This document shows positions 27,512 to 35,094 of a DNA stretch of 64,000 bases, one piece after another. Made by a program: the position numbers and the translations under genes. Source of the DNA: Flavobacterium anhuiense. Its GTDB lineage: Bacteria; Bacteroidota; Bacteroidia; Flavobacteriales; Flavobacteriaceae. The notes below the pieces were generated by a model. The model searched no databases and was not told the DNA's origin. It was given only the letters and a program-made list of their open reading frames with translations. Positions within the stretch are counted from its first letter, which is position 1. Every line of letters starts with the position of its first letter. The stretch covers positions 62,001 to 126,000 of the forward strand of contig NZ_JUIV01000015.1 of NCBI RefSeq assembly GCF_004151235.1. Direction: 5' to 3'.

Positions 27512-28081
27512 ATGATCAACCAGGCACTTCAATTTACGAATAAATTACTGGGACAGTTTTTAAAAAACCGTTTTGGTTTGACCGAAGACAAAACCGTCTT
27601 GAATTATCTCATTGAACCAAGCGGGACTTTGCCAAAAGCAAATCAGAACAAAGTGGTTTTATCTCTTATCAATATTGAAAAAGAAACCAATCAGCCTTTT
27701 TATATCAGAAATCAGAAGTTAGAAAGCGGCAACTATTCCAATTTCAATCCGACAGAAAGATACAATATAGACTTGCTAATCAGCAGTAATTTTGAAGATT
27801 ATACCGAATCTTTAAAATTTCTGGATGCCATAATTGTCTTCTTTCAGATTAATAATTATATCGATGCATCGTCCTCCTCTTCTATTCCAGATGGTTTGAG
27901 CAGGTTAGAATTTGAATACGAAAAGATCTCTTACCATCAGATGCACAGTTTATGGACAGCGATGGCAGCGAAATATCAGCCTTCGATTATTTATAAAATG
28001 AAACTGATAAAAGCACAGGCGCACGAAATTATGGAAATTATACCGTCTGTAAAAAATACCAGTAATAATATCGTCAAATGA
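27512..28081 (+). CDS. eCIS DUF4255 protein (Pvc16/Afp16-like tail terminator)
   Basis: This is a structural protein of the contractile injection system. The 189-residue sequence starts MINQALQFTNKLLGQFLKNRFG and continues VVLSLINIEKETNQPFYI, PTERYNIDLLISSNFEDYTESLKFLDAIIVFFQIN and a C-terminal YHQMHSLWTAMAAKYQPSIIYKMKLI. This pattern is typical of the DUF4255 (Pvc16 N-terminal) family. In Photorhabdus and Serratia systems the homologue terminates the tail at the end away from the baseplate. It is the first gene of a long plus-strand operon and overlaps the next gene by four bases. Confidence 0.88.
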   Translation: MINQALQFTNKLLGQFLKNRFGLTEDKTVLNYLIEPSGTLPKANQNKVVLSLINIEKETNQPFYIRNQKLESGNYSNFNPTERYNIDLLISSNFEDYTESLKFLDAIIVFFQINNYIDASSSSSIPDGLSRLEFEYEKISYHQMHSLWTAMAAKYQPSIIYKMKLIKAQAHEIMEIIPSVKNTSNNIVK

Positions 28082-28899
28082 TACAGAGCAATTACATACA
28101 AATCTTTAGCATTGCGGCTTATCATACTTTTTTTGATAACGGAAAATGCAATTGTCTCCACTTTATTCCCAATCATAAGACTGACAAAACATTAAAAAAA
28201 TTCGGATTTAAAATGAATATTGTCTCCAACGGATTTGATTTATATTCTAATACAAAATCTTCGCTATCAGACTTATTAAATTATATTTCTACGACAACGC
28301 AGCAAAATTATTTTGAGTTTGATATCAAATGCAGCAATCCAAACTTTATTCTCTTTACCACATTGCCAATCAATTGGATTGGAGCTGTTACGTATTCCAG
28401 TCAGGATCCTAAAAACTTAAAAAATAATGGTAAAATAATTTTAAACCAAACATTAGAAAACAAACCAGTTTCTTCTCATTTTGGACATTTAAAAATTTAT
28501 TTCGAAGATATACTAACAGCCCATTCTCCTCTTTTTGAAATAAACTTTATCGCAAGGGCAACACAATGGCAATATTATTTTATCAATAAAAATGCTGTAC
28601 AGCTTAATAATCTTTCGATTACAGAAAAGGAAAACATACAATTTGACGGACCGCAAAATGTAACAATCCAAACCGGAGAATCGGCATTATTGTTTACTTC
28701 CAATAAAACCTATATCACACTTAGCGAAAAGCCAAAATATAAATTTGATTTGGTAAGCAGTTCATCATCTGCAAATCAAAACAATATAAAGCCCAAAGTA
28801 ATTATAAAAGGACTTCCGTGTCCAGATGTCTCCCGAGTCGGAATTATCGAGAATAGCGACCAAAATCAAGTCGCATCACCAATGTATATCTATCTATAA
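28078..28899 (+). CDS. Unrecognised eCIS-cluster protein next to the tail terminator
   Basis: I do not recognise this 273-residue protein. It lacks a signal peptide and membrane helices and appears rich in beta strands throughout (FEFDIKCSNPNFILFTTLPINWIGAVTYSS, LKIYFEDILTAHSPLFEINFIARATQWQYYFIN), with a proline/serine-rich end. Its start overlaps the DUF4255 gene by four bases (ATGA) and the sheath gene follows 36 bases later, so it is almost certainly part of the particle operon. A cap or cap-adaptor role at the distal end is a guess from position. Confidence 0.7.
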   Translation: MIQSNYIQIFSIAAYHTFFDNGKCNCLHFIPNHKTDKTLKKFGFKMNIVSNGFDLYSNTKSSLSDLLNYISTTTQQNYFEFDIKCSNPNFILFTTLPINWIGAVTYSSQDPKNLKNNGKIILNQTLENKPVSSHFGHLKIYFEDILTAHSPLFEINFIARATQWQYYFINKNAVQLNNLSITEKENIQFDGPQNVTIQTGESALLFTSNKTYITLSEKPKYKFDLVSSSSSANQNNIKPKVIIKGLPCPDVSRVGIIENSDQNQVASPMYIYL

Positions 28900-28935
28900 A
28901 AAACTATTAAAAATGAACATTAAAAACTAAAATCA

Positions 28936-30513
28936 ATGAATTTATCTACCATTCAAACTCCTGGTGTTTACATTCAAGAATTAAATGCTTTTCCCAATTC
29001 TGTTGTTGGAGTTGCTACGGCTATACCAGCATTTATAGGGTACACACCACAGGCCGCATACGAAGGAAAATCGTATACGAATGTGCCAGTAAAAATCACA
29101 TCTTTTGCTGATTTTCAGGCTTTTTTCTGTTTGCCGGATCCACCTGCTCCCGCAAGTCCGTCAAAACAATACAGCCCTGAATACTATCTGGTAGCAGAAA
29201 AGAGTCAGCCCCTAAAGGGAGACTACATGCTAATTGCAGGAACGTATTATTCAATTGTTCCAGATCCTAACACGGTTTATTATTTATACAATAGCGTAAG
29301 GCTTTTTTATGAAAATGGCGGTGGAGATGCTTATATTGTTTCTGTTGGTTCTTATGGCCCTCCGTCACAAAAAGCAGGAACTCCAGGCATTCCAGTTGTA
29401 AATCCAAATGTACAGCTGAATGATTTAACAAAAGGTCTTTCTTTATTGCTGAATGAACAAGAGCCAACCATGTACATTTGCCCAGAAGCTACTTTGTTAA
29501 GCGTAGAAAATAATGGAACTCTAATGCAATCTATGCTTTTACAGGCTACACAAATGCAGACTGCAATGTGCTTGTTTGACATTATTGGCGGTGATGCTCC
29601 AGATCCTATTTTATATACGGATGATATTTCCAATTTCAGAATGAATACAGGTTCTGTTGGGTTAAACTATGGAATGGCTTATTATCCTTTCATAGGAACT
29701 ACGATAATGCAGACTTCTGATATTGATTATACAAATTTATTTGGCGGAGATTTGAAACAGCTTGAAGCAGTTCTTAATCCACCAAGCGCTCCTAACCCAG
29801 CCGCTGCATCGATTATTGCCAATATCCAAAGCCCGTCAAGCACTTTGACTGTTACGCAAAATCACAATGCATTGCTTATTGCTAGCCAGACTTACTCTCT
29901 CATGATTAAACATATTTTGGCCGATGCTAATATTCTTCCTCCAAGTGGAGCTATGGCAGGAGTTATTACTACTGTTGATAACGCTGTTGGTCCGTGGGAA
30001 GCTCCTGCAAATACTTCTTTTGTGGGCGTATCATCATTGCCAATTTCTCTTTCTGAAAGCCAGCAAGCCAATTTAAACGTTGATGCTGTTTCTGGTAAAT
30101 CGATAAATGCGATTAGAACATTTAACGGTTTAGGCATTTTAATCTGGGGATCAAGAACACTAGACGGGAATAGTCAGGATTGGAGATATATTCCTGTGAG
30201 AAGAACCATGATTTTCCTAGAGCAATCTTGCAAACTCGCGGCTCAGGCATATGTATTTCAGCCTAATGATAAAAACACTTGGGAAGCTGTAATTTCTATG
30301 ATCAGCAGTTTTCTTAGTTCTATTTGGAAACAAGGAGGTTTACAGGGAGCGAGCGCTTCTGAAGCCTTTTCTGTAGCCTGCGGATTAGGTTCGACAATGA
30401 CTGCAGATGATATACTAAATGGTTTCATGAATGTAACTGTAAAAGTTGCTGTTGTTCATCCTGCCGAATTTATCGTTCTGACATTTCAACAGCAAATGGC
30501 AACTTCTAGTTAA
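28936..30513 (+). CDS. eCIS contractile sheath protein
   Basis: This is a phage-tail-sheath-family protein of 525 residues that forms the contracting outer tube. The N-terminus carries the hallmark TPGVYIQELNAFPNSVVGVATAIPAFIGYT. The C-terminal core has the conserved block WGSRTLDGNSQDWRYIPVRRTMIFLEQSCKLAAQAYVFQPND followed by NTWEAVISMISSFLSSIWKQGGLQGASASEAF. It is the only sheath gene in the window, whereas several related systems have two or three. The length is normal for the family. Confidence 0.96.
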   Translation: MNLSTIQTPGVYIQELNAFPNSVVGVATAIPAFIGYTPQAAYEGKSYTNVPVKITSFADFQAFFCLPDPPAPASPSKQYSPEYYLVAEKSQPLKGDYMLIAGTYYSIVPDPNTVYYLYNSVRLFYENGGGDAYIVSVGSYGPPSQKAGTPGIPVVNPNVQLNDLTKGLSLLLNEQEPTMYICPEATLLSVENNGTLMQSMLLQATQMQTAMCLFDIIGGDAPDPILYTDDISNFRMNTGSVGLNYGMAYYPFIGTTIMQTSDIDYTNLFGGDLKQLEAVLNPPSAPNPAAASIIANIQSPSSTLTVTQNHNALLIASQTYSLMIKHILADANILPPSGAMAGVITTVDNAVGPWEAPANTSFVGVSSLPISLSESQQANLNVDAVSGKSINAIRTFNGLGILIWGSRTLDGNSQDWRYIPVRRTMIFLEQSCKLAAQAYVFQPNDKNTWEAVISMISSFLSSIWKQGGLQGASASEAFSVACGLGSTMTADDILNGFMNVTVKVAVVHPAEFIVLTFQQQMATSS

Positions 30514-30562
30514 TCAAATAATACTCTTAATTAAGCAAATTTTTAATTTAAAATAAAATAAT

Positions 30563-31033
30563 ATGGCAACAGATGACGGAAGCGTACAAGGCGCAACATG
30601 GCCCATGCCAAAGTTTAGATTCGAAGTAGATCTTGGAACAGAATTGACAAAAGTAGCTTTTCAGGAAGTTACAGGAATGGATGTCGAAAATCAAATTATA
30701 GAATATCGCAAAAGTAACAGTCCTCTTTTTTCTGTAGAAAAAATGCCTGGCATTACCAAATACGGCAACGTAACCATGAAACGCGGAATTTTTGTAAACG
30801 ATAACACTTTTTGGGATTGGCACCAGCAAGTCGTAATGAACACGATAAAAAGAAGAACGGTTCTGATAAAGTTATTGGACGAAAAAGGTGGTGTAACCAT
30901 GCAATGGACTTTAAACAATGCTTGGCCAACCAAAATTACCAGCACCGATTTAAAATCTGACGGTAACGAGGTTGCAGTAGACACTATAGAAATTGCACAC
31001 GAACAGCTGATCATTAAAAATGGCGGTAAGTAA
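30563..31033 (+). CDS. eCIS inner tube protein (gp19-like) 1
   Basis: This is a Hcp/gp19-type tube subunit of 156 residues that stacks as rings inside the sheath. The pattern FRFEVDLGTELTKVAFQEVTGMDVENQIIEYRKSN...VTMKRGIFVND...WTLNNAWPTKITSTDLKSDGNEVAVDTIEIAHEQL is the T4-gp19-like family. Its stop overlaps the second tube gene by 14 bases. The relative length and sequence suggest this one is the major tube protein and the next a baseplate-proximal tube initiator, but the order could be reversed. Confidence 0.93.
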   Translation: MATDDGSVQGATWPMPKFRFEVDLGTELTKVAFQEVTGMDVENQIIEYRKSNSPLFSVEKMPGITKYGNVTMKRGIFVNDNTFWDWHQQVVMNTIKRRTVLIKLLDEKGGVTMQWTLNNAWPTKITSTDLKSDGNEVAVDTIEIAHEQLIIKNGGK

Positions 31034-31490
31034 TGATTATCCTGTAAGTTTTTATTTTACACTCTCTTTTGCGGGTGTAGATGCGGCTTTCAAAGAGGTA
31101 TCTGGAATTTCTAAAGAACTAAGCGTAGAAGAAATTGTTTGCGGAGGCGAAAATAGATTTAAATATCGCCTCCCAACCATTTCTAGCAGTCAAAACTTAG
31201 TGCTTAAAAGAGCTATGGTGCCTGCAGGATCTCAATTGGTCAATTGGTGCGCCAACTGCATCGATCAAGGATTATCAAACCCAATACAGCCCAAAAATGT
31301 GATCTTAAAATTGCTCAATGCCTCTGGTGTAGTATGCATGCAATGGACTTTTAACAACGCTTATCCGGTAAAATATTCTGTTTCTGACTTAAACTCTCAG
31401 GAAAGCAATATTGCGATAGAATCTATTGAACTGGCTTACACCTATTTTGACATTTCTAAGGATACCAACTTTAATAAACTTTTTACGTAG
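31020..31490 (+). CDS. eCIS tube protein (gp19-like) 2, probable tube initiator
   Basis: This is a second gp19-family protein of 156 residues, related to its upstream neighbour. It has FYFTLSFAGVDAAFKEVSGISKELSVEEIVCGGENRFKYRLPTISSSQNLVLKRAMVP and MQWTFNNAYPVKYSVSDLNSQESNIAIESIELAYTYF. In Photorhabdus PVC and Afp, distinct tube proteins of this kind (Pvc5/Afp5-like) join the shaft to the spike. It starts 14 bases inside the previous gene, indicating translational coupling. Confidence 0.9.
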   Translation: MAVSNDYPVSFYFTLSFAGVDAAFKEVSGISKELSVEEIVCGGENRFKYRLPTISSSQNLVLKRAMVPAGSQLVNWCANCIDQGLSNPIQPKNVILKLLNASGVVCMQWTFNNAYPVKYSVSDLNSQESNIAIESIELAYTYFDISKDTNFNKLFT

Positions 31491-31496
31491 ACCATT

Positions 31497-31667
31497 ATGC
31501 CCATCGAAATAAGAGAACTCATTATCAAAACGGAAATCGTAACAACGAATGCAAAAAATTCGGCTCTGACCAAAGAAAGAGAATTTTCCATTTTGAGAAA
31601 ACAGCTGCTGGAAGAATGTAAAAGATTAATTGCAGAGAAAAATCAGGAGAATAGTTATAAACGTTAA
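31497..31667 (+). CDS. DUF5908-type small eCIS protein
   Basis: This 56-residue ORF starts MPIEIRELIIKTEI, the signature of the DUF5908 family found in nearly every Bacteroidota eCIS cluster between the tube and hub genes. The rest is helical and Lys/Glu-rich (KEREFSILRKQLLEECKRLIAEKNQ). It begins six bases after the second tube gene. Its job in the particle is not known to me. Confidence 0.85.
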   Translation: MPIEIRELIIKTEIVTTNAKNSALTKEREFSILRKQLLEECKRLIAEKNQENSYKR

Positions 31668-31688
31668 AGCAAAATCAAAAGATTAAAA

Positions 31689-31722
31689 AATCTGCATGAT
31701 CAGCGAAATCTGCGAGAGAAAC
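31689..31722. repeat. Partial flavobacterial-type repeat with AATCTGCG
   Basis: AATCTGC (31689) recurs within AATCTGCGAGAGAAA in the 99-base gap between DUF5908 and the hub gene. I recall sequences of this look between flavobacterial genes. Only a half element is visible. Confidence 0.35.
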
Positions 31723-31766
31723 ATTTAACAGGCTTTAAAAAAATTTAAACTTAAAATAATAACCCA

Positions 31767-32441
31767 ATGGCAAGTTTAGAATTAATGAAAATTACGGGAT
31801 ATACAGACGAAGAATTTCAAAACAAATTCTCCGGAAATCCGTATGCTTTCATGATTAATCCTGATAATATCAAAATACAAAAAAGCATCGAATATAACGA
31901 ACAGCAGGCTCCAGCAACAAGTTCTGCTTCTCAAAAATATAAAAGCACTCCAAGCGATAAACTGAGCTTTGAAATGGTAATAGACTGTACCGGAATCATA
32001 GATGCCAAACGTACTGATATGGCCAAAGAAATAACAGCTTTAGAAACGATTATTTACACTTACAACGGAAAAATACACCGTCCGAATTTTGTAAAAGTAC
32101 AATGGGGACAGAACATCACGTTTAACGGAGTTCTCGATTCTATTGACATTTCTTACACTCTGTTTAAACCAGACGGAAGTCCGCTGAGAGCTAAGATATC
32201 GCTGTCATTTAGCCGTTACATTTCTCCAAAAACAGTAACTAGAACTGATGCTCCAGAATCTCCAGATCTTACCCACATTGTAAGTGTTTCCGAAGGAATG
32301 TCATTGCCACAGCTGTGCCAGAAAGTATGGAACGATGATTCGTACTACATACAGGTTGCAGAGTATAATAAACTTAACAAATTCAGAAACCTAAATGGTA
32401 TCGACAAATTAATTTTTCCACCTATAAACCCTTCTAATTAA
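31767..32441 (+). CDS. eCIS hub/tube-end protein with LysM (Pvc7/gp53-like)
   Basis: This 224-residue protein matches the contractile-injection-system tube-protein N-terminal domain. It begins with MKITGYTDEEF...NPYAFMINPDNIKIQKSIEYNEQQAP and has a middle domain (YTYNGKIHRPNFVKVQWGQNITFNGVLDSIDISYTLFKPDGSPLRAKISLSF). It ends with a LysM-like module (~175-222, HIVSVSEGMSLPQLCQKVWNDDSYYIQVAEYNKLNKFRNL). Such proteins (Afp7/Pvc7, P2 gpX-like) link tube, spike and baseplate. It overlaps the spike gene by one base. Confidence 0.92.
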   Translation: MASLELMKITGYTDEEFQNKFSGNPYAFMINPDNIKIQKSIEYNEQQAPATSSASQKYKSTPSDKLSFEMVIDCTGIIDAKRTDMAKEITALETIIYTYNGKIHRPNFVKVQWGQNITFNGVLDSIDISYTLFKPDGSPLRAKISLSFSRYISPKTVTRTDAPESPDLTHIVSVSEGMSLPQLCQKVWNDDSYYIQVAEYNKLNKFRNLNGIDKLIFPPINPSN

Positions 32442-34240
32442 TGAGTGCCTCAACCGAAATAAAAAGTGGCGGAATCGCAACATTTGTCGTAAAAGTCAAC
32501 GGTTCTCCAATAGCCGATGAACTAAGTGTGCTTTCTGTTCATATAGAAAAAAAAGTAAACCGAATTGCTTCGGCAAAAGTTACCATTCTAGACGGAGAAC
32601 CCAATACTGGTAAATTTGACGCCAGTTCTTCCGCTACTTTTGTTCCAGGAGCATCAATCAGCATTGAAGCTGGATATGATAATAACAACGCAGTTATTTT
32701 TTCTGGTGTAATCATGAGCCAGACCATCCGTATTGATAATCTTGTAGGATCGGCTCTTGAAGTTGAATGCCGTGACAACGCCATAAAAATGATTGTTGGT
32801 CGAAAAAGCCTTACTTACTCAAAACAAAAAGACAGTGATATTATGACGTCTCTTATAGGAAACTATTCGGGATTAAGTGCAGATGTTACTGCTACTAGCA
32901 CAACTTGGCCAGAACAAGTACAATTTTACGTTACAGATTGGGACTATCTTTTATCTCTTGCCGAGGCAAATGGACTAATCGTAACGACTTTAAACGGAAA
33001 AATTTCTGTATTTCCTCCTGATAAAACTACTACATCGGTACTTACCGTAACGTATGGTGATACTTTGCTTGAATTTAATGCCAAACTAAATGCCGTTACG
33101 CAGTTAGGAAATGTAGCTGCAAATAGCTGGGATTTTAAAACGCAAGCCGTTGTAACGGGTAATGCAGCGCCAAATGTTTCAGGAACTGGAAATTTAACCA
33201 CAAAAAAACTATCAGAAGTTGTCGGACTTTCTACCTATCAACTGCAGACTTCTGCCCCACTAGAAAACGCAGATTTAACCAATTGGTCGAAAGCACAGAT
33301 TATTAAAAGTGAATATTCTAAAATAATGGGAGAAGCCAAATTTCAAGGCACAAATTTAGTTGATCCCGGAAAATATATGACCTTCGCCGGTCTTGGAGAT
33401 CGCTTTAATGGCGATTACTTAATTGCAGGAGTTGTACACGATTTGTCGCAAGGAAACTGGGTCTCTGAAGTTTCGCTTGGACTTTCTCCTTTTTGGTTTA
33501 CTGAAGAGCCAGATGTTATGGCACCACCCGCTTCTGGTCTAGTTCCTGGCGCAAAAGGTCTCTTTAACGCAACCGTAAAACAGATGTATGAAGATCCCGA
33601 TTCTCAATATAGAGTTTTAGTCGATGTTCCGTTGTTGGACCCAAAAGGCCAAGGAATCTGGGCAAGGCTTACCAATTTTTATTCGACAAGTGGAGCTGGT
33701 GCTTTCTTTATGCCCGAAGTTGGAGACGAAGTCATTCTGGGTTTTATAAATGAAGATCCTCGTTATCCTATAATTCTCGGAAGCGTCTACAGCAGTACAA
33801 GCATAAAACCTTTTACAGGTTTAGATCCGAATCAGAAAAACTCAATAAAAGCCATTGTTTCCAAATCAGGAATATCGGTGCAGTTTGATGATGAGAATAA
33901 AGTATGGACTGTTGCCACACCGAATAAAAACACAATCATCATTAGTGATAAAGACAAGAAAATCACCATTCAGGACGAAAACAATAACAGTATCGTAATG
34001 TCTAACAGTGGAATTGATTTATCAAGCCAGAAAAACATCAACATTTCGGCAAATCAAAATGTTACCATCAAAGGAAATCAAGGTGTCAACATACAGTCAA
34101 GTGGCGGAGATGTTGCTATAAAAGGCCTCAACATCAAAGAGAATGCAGATATGCAATACAGCGCTCAAGGCGGACAAATGGCACAAGTCTCAGGAGGAAT
34201 GCAATTGACATTGAAAGGCGCGATGGTAATGATTAACTAA
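32441..34240 (+). CDS. eCIS VgrG-like spike protein (Pvc8-like)
   Basis: This is the central spike of the baseplate, 599 residues. Residues ~1-350 form the gp27-like hub domain (VLSVHIEKKVNRIASAKVTILDGEP, ALEVECRDNAIKMIVGRKSLTYS, DWDYLLSLAEANGL). Residues ~375-460 form the OB-fold domain (VLVDVPLLDPKGQGIWARLTNFYSTSGAGAFFMPEVGDEVILGFINEDPRYPIILGSVY). The C-terminus is a regular beta-helix-like repeat (ISVQFDDENKVWTVATPNKNTIIISDKDKKITIQD...INISANQNVTIKGNQGVNIQ). This order is diagnostic of VgrG/gp5-type spikes. No extra toxin domain is attached. Confidence 0.96.
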   Translation: MSASTEIKSGGIATFVVKVNGSPIADELSVLSVHIEKKVNRIASAKVTILDGEPNTGKFDASSSATFVPGASISIEAGYDNNNAVIFSGVIMSQTIRIDNLVGSALEVECRDNAIKMIVGRKSLTYSKQKDSDIMTSLIGNYSGLSADVTATSTTWPEQVQFYVTDWDYLLSLAEANGLIVTTLNGKISVFPPDKTTTSVLTVTYGDTLLEFNAKLNAVTQLGNVAANSWDFKTQAVVTGNAAPNVSGTGNLTTKKLSEVVGLSTYQLQTSAPLENADLTNWSKAQIIKSEYSKIMGEAKFQGTNLVDPGKYMTFAGLGDRFNGDYLIAGVVHDLSQGNWVSEVSLGLSPFWFTEEPDVMAPPASGLVPGAKGLFNATVKQMYEDPDSQYRVLVDVPLLDPKGQGIWARLTNFYSTSGAGAFFMPEVGDEVILGFINEDPRYPIILGSVYSSTSIKPFTGLDPNQKNSIKAIVSKSGISVQFDDENKVWTVATPNKNTIIISDKDKKITIQDENNNSIVMSNSGIDLSSQKNINISANQNVTIKGNQGVNIQSSGGDVAIKGLNIKENADMQYSAQGGQMAQVSGGMQLTLKGAMVMIN

Positions 34241-34281
34241 TTATGAGTTATTAGTTATGAATTGCGAATGATTACAATTTA

Positions 34282-34314
34282 AGCTTTATCAAAGTTTTAA
34301 ACTTTGACAAAGCT
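34282..34314. repeat. Palindrome with CAAAGTTTTAAACTTTG core
   Basis: AGCTTTATCAAAGTTT and its near-exact complement pair with almost no loop, in the 127-base gap between the spike and PAAR genes. There is no T-tract, so this is more likely a dispersed palindromic repeat or an RNA-processing hairpin than a terminator. Confidence 0.6.
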
Positions 34315-34367
34315 ACACAGCATCGATTAAACAAATAGACGATTAACCAATTAAACAAAAAAAAACT

Positions 34368-34667
34368 ATGCCACCAGCAGCAAGACTTACAGACTTTCAT
34401 CAATGTCCTATGGTTACTCCTGGAGTGCCACCAGTTCCGCATGTAGGCGGACCAATAGTAGGACCATGTGCGCCAACTGTTTTAATCGGCGGATTACCAG
34501 CAGCCAAAGTTGGCGATACACTGGTTTGTGTAGGACCACCAGATTCTATTATAAAAGGATCTGCGACAGTTATGATTTGCGGTATGCCAGCCGCAAGAAT
34601 GGGAGATACAACAGCCCACGGAGGCTCAATTATGCTAGGAGCATTTAATGTGATGATCGGTGGATAA
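34368..34667 (+). CDS. eCIS PAAR-motif spike-tip protein
   Basis: This is a 99-residue PAAR-repeat protein that sharpens the spike tip. It starts MPPAARLTDFHQCPM, continues GGPIVGPCAPTVLIGGLPAAKVGDTLVCVGPPDSIIKGSATVMICGMPAARMGDTTAHGG and ends MLGAFNVMIGG. His/Cys residues (His11, Cys13, Cys54, His84) are candidates for the metal site that holds the tip. There is no C-terminal effector extension. The stop overlaps the gp25 gene by eight bases. Confidence 0.96.
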   Translation: MPPAARLTDFHQCPMVTPGVPPVPHVGGPIVGPCAPTVLIGGLPAAKVGDTLVCVGPPDSIIKGSATVMICGMPAARMGDTTAHGGSIMLGAFNVMIGG

Positions 34668-35094
34668 TTTGGAACATACTGAAACTGCCTTTTTAGGTTC
34701 AGGATGGGCATTTCCCGTGTCTTTCTCTGCAGATAATTATATGCTGAATCTATCTGCTAATGAAACCAACATCAACGAATCTATTCATGTTATTCTAAAT
34801 ACCCGAAAAGGCGAACGCACTCTTGAGTCTGAATTTGGTTCTGGAATACAACAGTTTATGTTTAGAAAAATTGACAGCACGCTTAAAGGCGAAATTATTG
34901 AAGCCATAAAGTTTTCCTTACTGCGATACGAGCCTAGAATATTGGTACAGGATGTAAAAGTTGCATCGACTGATGTTGCAAACGGAAAAATAGAAATACT
35001 GATTAGCTACATCTATTCAAAAACCAATACAAGACACAACTATGTATTCCCATTTTATGTAAAAGAAGGAACAAACTTAGACAAGAAAAAATGA
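34660..35094 (+). CDS. eCIS gp25/GPW baseplate protein
   Basis: This is a 144-residue GPW/gp25-family baseplate protein, which nucleates the sheath on the baseplate. Motifs are FLGSGWAFPVSFSADNYMLNLSANETNINESIHVILNTRKGERTLESEFGSGI and FSLLRYEPRILVQDVKV, including the EFGSG and RYEPRI hallmarks. It overlaps the PAAR gene by eight bases and the next baseplate gene by four, so the genes are translationally coupled. Confidence 0.95.
   Translation: MDNLEHTETAFLGSGWAFPVSFSADNYMLNLSANETNINESIHVILNTRKGERTLESEFGSGIQQFMFRKIDSTLKGEIIEAIKFSLLRYEPRILVQDVKVASTDVANGKIEILISYIYSKTNTRHNYVFPFYVKEGTNLDKKK

Noticed and set aside
34400..34711. 103-codon minus-strand ORF opposite the PAAR gene
   Set aside because: It is the mirror of the repetitive PAAR sequence; the plus-strand PAAR motifs are clear.
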